Shown here: piece after piece, positions 1 through 6,028 of the stretch | Position numbering within the stretch: position 1 is the stretch's first letter | Layout of the letters: every line of letters starts with the position of its first letter | Source of the DNA: Variovorax sp. | GTDB lineage: Bacteria; Pseudomonadota; Gammaproteobacteria; Burkholderiales; Burkholderiaceae_C | Reading direction: 5' to 3' | DNA: 7,416 nucleotides | Assembly: GCA_028292835.1 (NCBI GenBank) | Contig: JAQGLP010000573.1 | Span: 1 to 7,416, forward strand | Position numbers and translations under genes: made by a program | The notes under the pieces: generated by a model | What the model saw: the letters and a program-made list of their open reading frames with translations, nothing else | Databases searched by the model: none | Told to the model about the DNA's origin: nothing

Positions 1-332
1 ACGCCCATAGGCTCCTGCGCGTGAATGACGGTGCCGGCGACGTTCGGCCGGATGTAGACGCCTATGTGCCGGTCGCGCTGCAGAACGTTGGCCATCAGCA
101 CGAGGTCCCATTCCTGCGGGCTCTCGACCTGTTCCCAGCGCCGATGCTCTGAATGGGTGCGAATGGTCGACAGATAGTCGCCAGCGCGGGAGACTTGCGG
201 CATATCGACGTTCGCAACCTGCTGGATCGCGCGCGCCAGGCCGTAGCAGTCGTATGCATCCGGTCCGCTGGCGCCGAGCACGTAGGGCTTCCCCATCAGG
301 GCGGAGATTTGCTGCAGCTGCTCGCGGGTCAC
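1..332 (-). CDS. NlpC/P60 family (C40) cysteine peptidase, lambda gpK-like, partial
   Basis: Starts with GTG at 332 and runs off the window edge after 110 codons, so its C-terminus is not seen. The start overlaps the preceding stop (GTGA), with CAGG about 9 bases upstream. Translation gives MTREQLQQISALMGKPYVLG, then ASGPDAYDCYGLARAIQQVA. C29 in DCYGLA is the expected nucleophile, H89 in RDRHIGVYI the general base, and H104 in VIHAQEPMG the likely third polar residue. This is the layout of phage NlpC/P60 enzymes, which act at the tail tip to cut peptidoglycan cross-links or aid tail assembly. It lacks the N-terminal JAMM/Mov34-like domain of lambda gpK, since the NlpC fold begins almost at residue 1. 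The next gene beyond position 1 would be expected to encode a tip or host-specificity protein. Confidence 0.88.
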   Translation of the reverse strand, partial: MTREQLQQISALMGKPYVLGASGPDAYDCYGLARAIQQVANVDMPQVSRAGDYLSTIRTHSEHRRWEQVESPQEWDLVLMANVLQRDRHIGVYIRPNVAGTVIHAQEPMG

Positions 333-850
333 GAGACGGCCTGCAGGGATGGGAAGGCGACGAGGTCGTAAACCTTGCGGCCGAAGCGCCGATTTTGTGG
401 ATCCGCGATGGTCACGGTCATCTGCGCCACCGTGCCGCTGACTGCCACACTGCGAGCCTCGCCGTTGTATGGCCCCCAGCCGACTTCATTTGGCCGGGAG
501 GCCATGTAGCCACGCAGGGTCACAAGGATGGGCTCGTTCAACTCGGTTGCTGCCGGCAGATACTGCGAGATTTCCCGGCCGATATTGTCGACCGCGATAT
601 TCCATTCTGCCCCGCCGCCTGCCCCGATCTTGGGGGCATCGAAGGTGAAAGGGACTGCTTGGAACGTGACGGTCTGACCGCCATCGAGCGTCGCGCCATC
701 TTCGATCTTGAAAGCCATATTCTCGGTATTTGCGACCACATAGATGTTCTCACCGAACGTCGAGTGGTGGAAACCGAGGGTCAGAAGCATTGGGTCGCTG
801 GAACGGGACGCGGCTGCCTCCCGCCATGCCTGGGACGCCGTAACGGGCAT
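329..850 (-). CDS. minor tail protein, DUF1833 family
   Basis: 173 residues. DUF1833-type proteins lie between the gpM-like gene and the NlpC/P60 gene in many phages, in the slot of lambda gpL, and are thought to be part of the tail tip. Matching elements are the N-terminal LLTLGFHHSTFGENIYVVAN, the VPFTFDAPKIGAGGG loop, NIAVDNIGREISQYLPAATE (about 84-103), PILVTLRGYMAS (107-118) and the C-terminal TVTIADPQNRRFGRKVYDLV, then AFPSLQ. It has no cysteine cluster, unlike the Fe-S-binding lambda gpL. The ATG at 850 overlaps the upstream stop (TGATG) and the stop overlaps the GTG of the next gene (GTGA, 332-329). Confidence 0.8.
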   Translation of the reverse strand: MPVTASQAWREAAASRSSDPMLLTLGFHHSTFGENIYVVANTENMAFKIEDGATLDGGQTVTFQAVPFTFDAPKIGAGGGAEWNIAVDNIGREISQYLPAATELNEPILVTLRGYMASRPNEVGWGPYNGEARSVAVSGTVAQMTVTIADPQNRRFGRKVYDLVAFPSLQAVS

Positions 851-1209
851 CAGTAATTCTCGACGTTCAGCTGAAGGGTCACGTTCCAGCCACCACCGGT
901 CGGGCTCGCGGAGAACGTGCCGTCAGAGAGCTGGCACGTCTTGTCGACACAGCCATGCGGCCCCCAGACGGGCATGGTGAACTTCTGCGTGCCTTGGTCG
1001 AGCGTATCGAACACGAACGTCTCCAAGGTCTGCAGCTGCGCGGAGGTCATCCTGATCGCGAACTTGACGATCGACACGCGCAGCGTGAACTGGCGGCGCA
1101 ATCGGACGTTGCCGGAACTCATCTCGGTTTTGAGGGGCGCCTGATGCGAGACGAATTGGAAGCTGTCGCGCAGCGGAATGTGAGGGACGGTACCCGGCCA
1201 TGCTGACAT
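850..1209 (-). CDS. minor tail protein, probable lambda gpM-like tip protein
   Basis: 119 residues. The position directly after the tape measure gene, the size, and the pattern SFQFVSHQAPLKTEMSSGNVRLRRQFTLRV (two strands around an S-G-x-V-R-x-R turn), then TSAQLQTLETFVFDTLDQGT and QKFTMPVW, resemble the Phage_min_tail (lambda gpM) type of distal tail protein. The resemblance is in pattern and not in clear identity. A glycine-rich PTGGGWNVTLQLNVENY end completes a mostly beta protein. Two cysteines (C87 and C92, GCVDKTC) with H85 nearby could bind metal or form a disulphide. The gene is coupled at both ends by TGATG. It may help build the tip complex; the function is inferred from position and fold pattern. 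Confidence 0.75.
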   Translation of the reverse strand: MSAWPGTVPHIPLRDSFQFVSHQAPLKTEMSSGNVRLRRQFTLRVSIVKFAIRMTSAQLQTLETFVFDTLDQGTQKFTMPVWGPHGCVDKTCQLSDGTFSASPTGGGWNVTLQLNVENY

Positions 1210-3320
1210 CAGCGACGAAGCCCCCGCTTTTCCATTTCGCGCGAAACCGGCCCGCGGCTGCGGAAATCATCCATGATGGCGCTTTGCACTGCGATCTGAA
1301 GCTGTTGCCGGCCGTCCGGACCGCGCCCCTGCTGAGTTTCGATCTGGGCACCGGACGTATTGTTGATGACCACGCTGATGGGCGACGCACCACCGCCGCT
1401 GCTCGCGTTCGGGATGACCATGCCGTCGCTCGCCATGCGCAGCAGCTCCGGACCCTTCTCGCCGACGAGGTAGGTCCCGCCTGCCATGACAGGTCCGCCC
1501 TCCGCTCGTGCGCCGGCAATTGGATTGATCAGTGAACCCGCATCGCCCGAGCCACTACCGAAGAACCCGCCGAAGCTCTTCGTCAGCGCGCCCAGGAGGC
1601 CACCCACGCCACCGTTCTGCCCCGTCGTACCAAACATGCCGGCGAGCGGTCCAGAGCCGAGTAGCTCGGCCTGTAGGGCCGCCTTGACGATGGTCTGCGC
1701 GAGGCTCTTGAACACATCGGACGCCTTGGCGCCCTGGAAGATCATCTGGTCGAAGACGTCGATCGCCTGCTGGCCGAAAAAGTTCGTTGCGTCGGCCACG
1801 GCCTGCTGCTGCTTCTTGTAGTTCTCCAGGGCCTTTGTCGCGTCGGCATGCGCCTGCGCCAACCGGTCAATCTTCTCCCGCTCTTCGTCTGTCAGTGCGG
1901 AACCGCGCTCACGCGCTGCGGCTTCGGCACGGGCAAGGTCGACCGCCTTGGCCCGTTCGGCATTGCCGAGGCCCTGGACGCGAACCTGCGCCTGCGTGAC
2001 GTCAACCGTCTTCTCCAGCTGCTTGATGTAGCGCTCGACCTCGTCCTCGCTCGGCGCCGTGTCCTTGGCTGTCGAAGGGATGACCGTCGCTTGGTTGGTC
2101 GCAAGCTTATTGATGCGGAGTTCCGAGAGCTTCTGTTGCTGCTCGTTTTCCTTTTGAATATCCGCGCTGGTTTTTCCAGCGAAAGTCAGCGCACCAAATT
2201 CGCCCTGTACGGTACCAGGCATAGAGGGACGCTGCGACGTGTCCCCTTCTGGCGTCGCCGCCATGTTTTTGACTAGCTGCTCTCGGGTCTTGTCCTGCAG
2301 TTGCTGCTGCGTGACCTCAATGGCCTTATCCAGGTGGGTTTCGTTGCCGCCGATCTCGGTGATGATGTTCGTGCGACGGCGAACCAGGTTATCGACCTGG
2401 CTCTTGAGTTTGGCCGGATCGTCGGCGCCGAACAGGAAGTCGGCAATCTCGATGCCTACTTCCTTGGCCCGCGAGGAAAGGTAGCTGAAGGTCTGGTTCC
2501 AGCGTCGGTCAAACTCGGCGGCCTTCTTGACCAGGTTCTCATCGATCACCGCGCCGGCCGATTTGGCTGCAGCTTCCGAAGCCCGGATAGCTGCAGGCCC
2601 TTTCTCCAGCGCCGTAATCCAGTCCTGCGTCACCCCTAGGAGCTGCGCGATGCGGATCTTGTCGATTTCCGTCTTCGCGTTAGTAATGAGCCTCGAAACA
2701 TCTTCCATTAGAGAGTTGAAATCTTTCAACTCTCCATTTGCATTTGAAAGGGACAGGCCGTTCGCCTGGAACAGCTTGGTTATGTTCCCCCCACTGCCGC
2801 CCGCCTGCGTCTCTCGGAACTCGGCGTTCGCCTTGGCGTAGAGATCGAGCGACGCCTTGAGGCTCTGTGCGGAATCGATCCCGCCGAGCGTCTTCATGGC
2901 GTACTGGAACTTCTGAATGTCGTCCGTGCTGGCGCCGACGAGTTTAGCCGTGCGCGCGAGGTCGCCTAGCTCCTTGTTCGCAGAGATGATGCTGTTTGCG
3001 ATCTCCTGGACGCTGAATCCTTTGAGCCCAAGCGCCAGGGCGCCGAGACCGAATTGCGCCGTTTTCGCTGCGCCTTCGACATTGATGCCGAACGAATAGA
3101 GCTTCGCCTCGAACGCATCGAGGGAGCCGAGCCCCCCAGACGATGAGGCAAGCGCCTCAAGGGCGGTCGAGGACTCGCCAAAGGCGCGCACCATGCCCGA
3201 CGTGGCCTGTTCGACCGAGGAGAGCATGGTCGAGGTCTGCTGAGCCACGATATCCTTGGCACGGCCCATGGCCTGCTCAAGTTTTGCAGTGTCAGCGTCG
3301 AGTAGGAAGGAGATGGGCAT
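1209..3320 (-). CDS. tail length tape measure protein
   Basis: 703 residues. The protein sets tail length, fills the tube lumen and is ejected with the DNA. It shows an N-terminal helical segment (ISFLLDADTAKLEQAMGRAK), helical regions with hydrophobic patches (FGLGALALGLKGF, about residue 90) and a long charged coiled coil at about residues 430-520 (VERYIKQLEKT..., LTDEEREKIDRLAQAHADA). These are followed by a lambda gpH-like C-terminal module (QQAIDVFDQMIFQGAKASDV, then FKSLAQTIVKAALQAELLG). The hallmark ARAEGGPVMAGGTYLVGEKG, then PELL, starts at residue 604, and a beta/helix end (ISVVINNTSGAQ) closes it. By the lambda rule of about 0.15 nm per residue, 703 residues suggest a tail of roughly 100 nm. 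It is coupled to both neighbours by TGATG overlaps. Confidence 0.93.
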   Translation of the reverse strand: MPISFLLDADTAKLEQAMGRAKDIVAQQTSTMLSSVEQATSGMVRAFGESSTALEALASSSGGLGSLDAFEAKLYSFGINVEGAAKTAQFGLGALALGLKGFSVQEIANSIISANKELGDLARTAKLVGASTDDIQKFQYAMKTLGGIDSAQSLKASLDLYAKANAEFRETQAGGSGGNITKLFQANGLSLSNANGELKDFNSLMEDVSRLITNAKTEIDKIRIAQLLGVTQDWITALEKGPAAIRASEAAAKSAGAVIDENLVKKAAEFDRRWNQTFSYLSSRAKEVGIEIADFLFGADDPAKLKSQVDNLVRRRTNIITEIGGNETHLDKAIEVTQQQLQDKTREQLVKNMAATPEGDTSQRPSMPGTVQGEFGALTFAGKTSADIQKENEQQQKLSELRINKLATNQATVIPSTAKDTAPSEDEVERYIKQLEKTVDVTQAQVRVQGLGNAERAKAVDLARAEAAARERGSALTDEEREKIDRLAQAHADATKALENYKKQQQAVADATNFFGQQAIDVFDQMIFQGAKASDVFKSLAQTIVKAALQAELLGSGPLAGMFGTTGQNGGVGGLLGALTKSFGGFFGSGSGDAGSLINPIAGARAEGGPVMAGGTYLVGEKGPELLRMASDGMVIPNASSGGGASPISVVINNTSGAQIETQQGRGPDGRQQLQIAVQSAIMDDFRSRGPVSREMEKRGLRR
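2711..2734. repeat. perfect 11-bp inverted repeat inside the tape measure gene
   Basis: The arms GAGAGTTGAAA (2711-2721) and TTTCAACTCTC (2724-2734) are exact reverse complements separated by 2 bases. In RNA this would be a hairpin of about 9-10 bp with a small loop. It encodes residues 197-203 (ELKDFNS) of the tape measure protein in a locally AT-richer patch. No T-run follows on either strand, so it is not a normal intrinsic terminator. Confidence 0.75.
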
Positions 3321-3754
3321 CAGGTTTGGCCCTGCGAGATTTCGTCAACGGCGCGGTGCGCGGCATTCTCTGCATCGGACCGATGGGCCTCGACGACAGG
3401 GTAGAAAAAAGGCTGCGCACGCATCTTGGTCGTGCCGTACTCGATGCCGAGTACTTCCTCGAAGCGGAAGCCGCCCTTGCTGGGCTTAAGGGTCGCTTGA
3501 CTGCCCCCGGCCTGGATGATGACACCCGGCTTCTTCTTCGCCGGGAACCAGCGGATGCTGTCGCGCAGCGCGCCGCTCTCGACCGGGACGCGCCCCTTCA
3601 TGTCCGAGACCATCTGCGCCGCTATATGCTCCAGCTTTTCCTGCAAATTGGCCTTCACTTCCGGCACGATCTTGTCGAGCAGCGCGAGTGCTTCATCAAG
3701 GCCGCGGAGCCCTGTGCCGCCGAGGGCGAACTTGACGTCTTTGAATGAGGTCAA
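3320..3754 (-). CDS. HK97 gp10-like tail/neck protein, TTG start
   Basis: 144 residues. The HK97 gp10 family is recognised by RVPVESGALRDSI (residues 55-67), by the EYGTTKMRAQPFFYPVVEA segment (105-123) and by the preceding beta-rich stretch. These proteins act at the head-tail joint or in tail completion. The start is TTG at 3754, sharing TTGA with the stop of the upstream gene. GAGGA (3768-3764) lies 9 bases before it and no in-frame ATG occurs until residue 48, so the TTG is well supported. The stop overlaps the tape measure ATG (TGATG). Its position is odd: in HK97-like operons this gene normally lies before DUF3168 and the tube gene, but here it lies between the chaperones and the tape measure. 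Confidence 0.85.
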   Translation of the reverse strand: MTSFKDVKFALGGTGLRGLDEALALLDKIVPEVKANLQEKLEHIAAQMVSDMKGRVPVESGALRDSIRWFPAKKKPGVIIQAGGSQATLKPSKGGFRFEEVLGIEYGTTKMRAQPFFYPVVEAHRSDAENAAHRAVDEISQGQT

Positions 3755-4092
3755 GGCTGGGTATCCTCGAACAGCGCACGGTCAGGGTCGATCCCGTAGA
3801 GGTGGGCTTCCAGCACTGCGATCGCGAGCGGGGCGTAGTGGCCATAAGCCGCCGACCGGACCCGCTTCGCAATGGATGGCACGATGATGTAAGGGGCCGG
3901 GCTGTAGGCGAGGCTCAGCACGCGCATGATGTCGTCGGCAGCCCATAAGCCCTCGGCGAACCGCCGATACATGGCAAAGGGGGCCAGCCCGCAAAGCGTC
4001 ATCATCTGCTGGGTCGTTGCATCGCGCTTCAGCTCGAAGCGGATTTGCTGCCCTGCAAAGCGAGCGTCAACATGGTCCTGCCGCTCGGTCAT
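3751..4092 (-). CDS. small tail protein, possible divergent chaperone paralogue
   Basis: 113 residues, with no confident family from memory. It reads MTERQDHVDARFAGQQIRFE, then LKRDATTQQMMTLCGLAPFA, MYRRFAEGLWAADDIMRVLS and PLAIAVLEAHLYG near residue 100. By eye its layout follows the preceding chaperone: FEL with FRL, LAPFAMYRRF with AGPVEIFDRL, GLWAADDIMRVLSLAY with RGWRLDDIRETIRLGL, and PLAIAVLEAHLYG with the helix ending IIAAAMIG. This suggests a second copy of the GTA-gp10 fold, but percent identity is low and I could not test it. The start is in an ATGA overlap with the end of the frameshift extension, and the stop overlaps the TTG start of the next gene. An alternative is an unrelated tail accessory protein. 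Confidence 0.7.
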   Translation of the reverse strand: MTERQDHVDARFAGQQIRFELKRDATTQQMMTLCGLAPFAMYRRFAEGLWAADDIMRVLSLAYSPAPYIIVPSIAKRVRSAAYGHYAPLAIAVLEAHLYGIDPDRALFEDTQP

Positions 4093-4672
4093 TCGCCCCG
4101 TTCACCCTTCGCGATGATGTCAGCATATTCTTCGAGCATGGCGTCATGCTCTTCCGGTGTCGGCGCTTTCACGCTGTCACCGCCACCCTGCTTGCGGTTG
4201 TACCCTTCGACCGCTGCCCCCAACTGCCAGAGGCTCATCCGGTCGACCTGTTCAGGCGTCCACCCTAGAGAGGCGCCTGTTCCATAGATGCCGGAGAAGA
4301 CGAGACGCTTCGCGCCTCCGTCTGGGCCTGCTCCGGCTGAGTTTTTCCCGTCGAGGGCTCGTCCGGTGGGCCGATCATAGCCGCGGCGATGATCTGCTGC
4401 GCCGTCTCCACGTTCTCGATGAGCGGCCGCCCATCGATGTAGTCGCGGACAAGGCGCGCGGCCTCTGCCGGCGACCTCCCGCCGCCAATGAGGCCCAGCC
4501 TGATCGTCTCGCGAATGTCGTCGAGGCGCCAGCCACGGTTCATCAGCCGGTCGAATATCTCGACCGGACCAGCGTCGAGCTTTTCCTGCAGCTGCCGCAA
4601 CTCGCCGATGGCGAGCCGGAACGTGTGATCGCCGTCAGCCCAAGGAAGCGTCAGGCTGGCGTCGATCGTCAT
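4089..4672 (-). CDS. tail assembly chaperone -1 frameshift fusion (gpGT-like), 194 residues
   Basis: Predicted fusion product: residues 1-110 as in the unshifted chaperone, then 84 residues read in the -1 frame from 4343 to a TGA at 4091-4089. The extension begins NSAGAGPDGGAKRLVFSGIY, continues GTGASLGWTPEQVDRMSLWQ and LGAAVEGYNRKQ, and ends EYADIIAKGERGE. GWTPEQVDRMSLWQ...AAVEGYNR is protein-like and resembles the second chaperone ORFs (T-like) of siphoviruses. The extension has no ATG before codon 36 and no ribosome binding site, but it is open exactly from the slippery site. Its stop overlaps the start of the next gene (ATGA, 4092-4089), as expected for a real gene in this operon. In lambda the T domain contacts the tube protein while the G domain contacts the tape measure. 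Confidence 0.8.
4265..4672 (-). CDS. tail assembly chaperone, GTA-gp10 family (unshifted product, gpG-like)
   Basis: 135 residues. Family features are DGDHTFRLAIGELRQLQEKL (residues 14-33), GPVEIFDRL (35-43), GWRLDDIRETIRLGLIGGG (47-65) and AARLVRDYIDGRPLIENVET (71-90), which match the RcGTA gp10 / Phage_TAC_11 pattern. After about residue 101 it becomes a low-complexity Pro/Gln/Ser tail (GPPDEPSTGKTQPEQAQ...). That tail is what remains when ribosomes do not shift at the slippery site covering codons G109-K110. By analogy with lambda gpG, this abundant short form would coat the tape measure and recruit tube subunits. It starts in an ATGA overlap with the major tail gene and ends at TAG 4267-4265. 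Confidence 0.85.
   Translation of the reverse strand: MTIDASLTLPWADGDHTFRLAIGELRQLQEKLDAGPVEIFDRLMNRGWRLDDIRETIRLGLIGGGRSPAEAARLVRDYIDGRPLIENVETAQQIIAAAMIGPPDEPSTGKTQPEQAQTEARSVSSSPASMEQAPL
4343..4349 (-). promoter_or_regulatory. programmed -1 ribosomal frameshift slippery site (G GGA AAA)
   Basis: On the minus strand the sequence is ACG GGA AAA ACT in the chaperone frame, so the heptamer is G GGA AAA in the exact X XXY YYZ phase. Lambda uses G GGA AAG for its G/GT frameshift. After a -1 slip the next codon is AAC at 4343 and the new frame is open for 84 codons. A 6-bp hairpin with one G-U pair (5' arm 4318-4313, 3' arm 4307-4302) lies 24 bases downstream, probably too far to be the usual stimulator. 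I see no closer strong structure. Confidence 0.8.
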
Positions 4673-5097
4673 GTGGCAGTCCAGGTGACTTCGCCGTCGC
4701 TCACGAGGCTGAAGTCAAAGGTCGCCTTGCCGGCCTGTGCGCCAGTAATGCGGAAGCTGGTGCAGTGATATTTGCCCTGCCAGTGACCGACCGTGCCCGG
4801 CACGATGCGGACCGACTTGTTGTCATCGCCCATGGCAAAAGCCTGCCACAGCTCCAACGATTCCTCGTTGACGATGCCAGAGCCGGAAATGTCCGAGCTC
4901 TTCGAGGTCGGCTCCCTGGCTACCCACCCGACCAAATCAGGATCGGTACAGTCAGGGACAATGGAATCGGCCATCGCCTTCGTGATGCCGAACGTCTTCG
5001 TCGTCACAGCGCAGGGCGCGGCGAATACTTCTGGGCCTGCCCCATCACCGAGCTGAATCAGGACTTTCCTGCCAGCAATAGTCGTTGCAGCTGTCAT
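4669..5097 (-). CDS. major tail tube protein (TP901-1-like / Phage_tail_2 type)
   Basis: 142 residues from the ATG at 5097. The protein stacks as rings to form the tail tube. The sequence fits the major tail family: N-terminal TIAGRKVLIQLGDGAGPEVF, a central WVAREPTSKSSDISGSGIV, then ESLELWQAFA and a C-terminal RITGAQAGKATFDFSLVSDG ending EVTWTAT. The KVLIQLGDG strand and the F.I/SDGEVTW end are characteristic. It lies directly before the tail chaperone gene, where tube genes almost always sit, and shares an ATGA stop/start overlap with it (4672-4669). The length is at the short end for the family, as in gene transfer agent and HK97-type tails. There is no extra Ig-like C-terminal domain. Confidence 0.88.
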   Translation of the reverse strand: MTAATTIAGRKVLIQLGDGAGPEVFAAPCAVTTKTFGITKAMADSIVPDCTDPDLVGWVAREPTSKSSDISGSGIVNEESLELWQAFAMGDDNKSVRIVPGTVGHWQGKYHCTSFRITGAQAGKATFDFSLVSDGEVTWTAT

Positions 5098-5103
5098 TTT
5101 GTG

Positions 5104-5109
5104 CCTCCT
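5104..5109 (-). promoter_or_regulatory. strong Shine-Dalgarno site (AGGAGG) of the major tail gene
   Basis: A perfect AGGAGG sits 6 bases before the ATG at 5097. It overlaps the TAG stop of the preceding gene by two bases. It rules out a longer reading of the tail gene from 5151 and fits the high translation needed for the most abundant tail protein. Confidence 0.85.
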
Positions 5110-5515
5110 ATGACGTTGGTTCGAGTTCGGCCCGGAAGTTGAGGGCCGCATGGCTTGTCAGGCCGTCCGGGTCGCGGAACGTCGTGTCGTCGACGAGGGC
5201 GATGATGACCAGGTGGTAGCCGAGCACTGTCAGCTCGGCGCCGTGAAGCGTCTGCTTGATGGCCCAGGCCAGGTTTTTAGCTTCGGGGAAGCCGGTCGCG
5301 CGCGACCACGCATGAACGGTGAAAGCGACGTTCTCACCCTCGTAATCCTGCCCCTCGTCGAGGGTCATCGTGCCGTCACCCAGGCTGATGTAGGGGAAGG
5401 GCGAACTTGCCGGAACACTGTCGTACACGCGGGCGCCCACAAGGGCAGAAACGGGGGTAGCAGCCTTGAGAGCGGCCACAACGGCACCTTGCAGGGCGAG
5501 CGACGGCGAGGCCAT
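5108..5515 (-). CDS. tail completion / terminator protein, DUF3168 family
   Basis: 135 residues starting MASPSLALQGAVVAAL. DUF3168 proteins are thought to cap the head-proximal end of the tail tube, like lambda gpU. Typical family elements are the N-terminal helix followed by PVSALVGARVYDSVP, the FPYISLGDGT strand (about residues 40-49), HAWSRATGFPEAKNLAWAI (about 67-85) and a C-terminal DDTTFRDPDGLTSHAALNF strand. A longer reading from 5554 exists, but GGGGAGG at 5529-5523, 7 bases before the ATG at 5515, and the family-like N-terminus both favour the shorter start. The start overlaps the stop of the head-closure gene, and the stop lies within the Shine-Dalgarno region of the major tail gene. 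Confidence 0.88.
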   Translation of the reverse strand: MASPSLALQGAVVAALKAATPVSALVGARVYDSVPASSPFPYISLGDGTMTLDEGQDYEGENVAFTVHAWSRATGFPEAKNLAWAIKQTLHGAELTVLGYHLVIIALVDDTTFRDPDGLTSHAALNFRAELEPTS

Positions 5516-5859
5516 TAGGGAGCCTCCCCAGACACACAAAGCATTTCCATCCACTGCCGCCGACGATCAGGGTCAGCCGCCGTCTTGATCGCATAGACCC
5601 GACCGCTGCGCGTATCGACAGCGCGCCAGTCCGGCGTGATGCTGCCGGTCTGCGAATCCCACCGGACGCGAACGGTCACAGGTTGAACCCCTTCAAGGCG
5701 CGATGCGATGACCTGTTCCGACCCGCGCGCAGGGACGAGCTGAGCCCAGCGCGTAAACTGCGGCTCGAATGCGCCCGCTACGTCATTGCCATATTCATCG
5801 GCCGTGACCGCCCTGCGCTCGAAGCGCATACGGTCGCGAAGATCACCGCTGGCCGTCAT
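5515..5859 (-). CDS. head closure / head-tail adaptor protein (Phage_H_T_join family)
   Basis: 114 residues. Members of this family (SPP1 gp16, HK97 gp9-like) form the stopper ring that seals the portal after DNA packaging and accepts the tail. Visible family features are the N-terminal GDLRDRMRFERR (residues 5-16), the YGNDVAGAF turn followed by FTRWAQLVPARGSEQ, and the C-terminal RVYAIKTAADPDRRRQWMEM strand-and-loop segment with a Cys near the end (LCVSGEAP). The length is typical. An AGGTGA lies close before the ATG at 5859. The stop TAA shares two bases with the ATG of the DUF3168 gene (TAATG), which implies coupled translation. Confidence 0.88.
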   Translation of the reverse strand: MTASGDLRDRMRFERRAVTADEYGNDVAGAFEPQFTRWAQLVPARGSEQVIASRLEGVQPVTVRVRWDSQTGSITPDWRAVDTRSGRVYAIKTAADPDRRRQWMEMLCVSGEAP

Positions 5860-6028
5860 CGATCACCTGTTGCGGAGCCTGTTCGACCGCTTCAGCCGCG
5901 CCGGCCTGGAGAGCGGCCTTCGCCGCACCGTCCGGGACGAGCAGATCCATGCCGGCCTTGTACGCAATGGTCACTGTCGGCTTGACCCTGAAGTCAAAGT
6001 TGCGCGTGAAGCGGAGGCGCTGGGCCAT
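5843..6028 (-). CDS. small phage protein of unknown function
   Basis: 61 residues beginning MAQRLRFTRNFDFRVKPTVT, then IAYKAGMDLLVPDGAAKAAL and an Ala/Glu/Gln-rich end. Short proteins with an RFTxxFDF...TVTIAYKAG pattern occur between the connector and head-closure genes of many proteobacterial prophages, to my recollection without an assigned role. The gene starts inside the connector stop (TGATG) and overlaps the head-closure gene by 17 bases, so its translation depends on its neighbours. It has no signal peptide or membrane segment. The start is fixed by the overlap, because there is no strong Shine-Dalgarno site of its own. A role in the neck or capsid is inference from location. Confidence 0.65.
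   Translation of the reverse strand: MAQRLRFTRNFDFRVKPTVTIAYKAGMDLLVPDGAAKAALQAGAAEAVEQAPQQVIDDGQR

Noticed and set aside
254..856. A 200-residue open frame on the plus strand, and similar long plus-strand frames at 3143-3748 and 4157-4768
   Set aside because: They lie opposite well-recognised minus-strand phage genes. Their translations are Arg/Pro/Ala-rich without recognisable motifs, as expected of GC-rich antisense shadows.
2165..2181. Short hairpin CGCTGG-TTTTT-CCAGCG in the tape measure gene
   Set aside because: A 6-bp stem is expected by chance at this GC content, it lies within coding sequence and no T-run follows the stem.
3401..3409. T TTT TTC slippery-like heptamer in the HK97 gp10-like gene
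   Set aside because: It simply encodes the conserved PFFYP motif, and the -1 frame beyond it gives no recognisable product or sensible gene junction.
4302..4318. Hairpin downstream of the slippery site as a frameshift stimulator
   Set aside because: It starts 24 bases after the heptamer, well beyond the usual 5-9 base spacing, and has only 6 pairs including a G-U. The lambda-type site is not known to need such an element.
5098..5151. Upstream extension of the major tail gene to 5151
   Set aside because: The added residues (MRPSTSGPNSNQRHRRHK) are unlike the family. They overlap the end of the DUF3168 gene and AGGAGG points to the ATG at 5097.
5516..5554. Upstream extension of the DUF3168 gene to 5554
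   Set aside because: The GGGGAGG 7 bases before the ATG at 5515, the TAATG junction and the family-like N-terminus support the shorter form.
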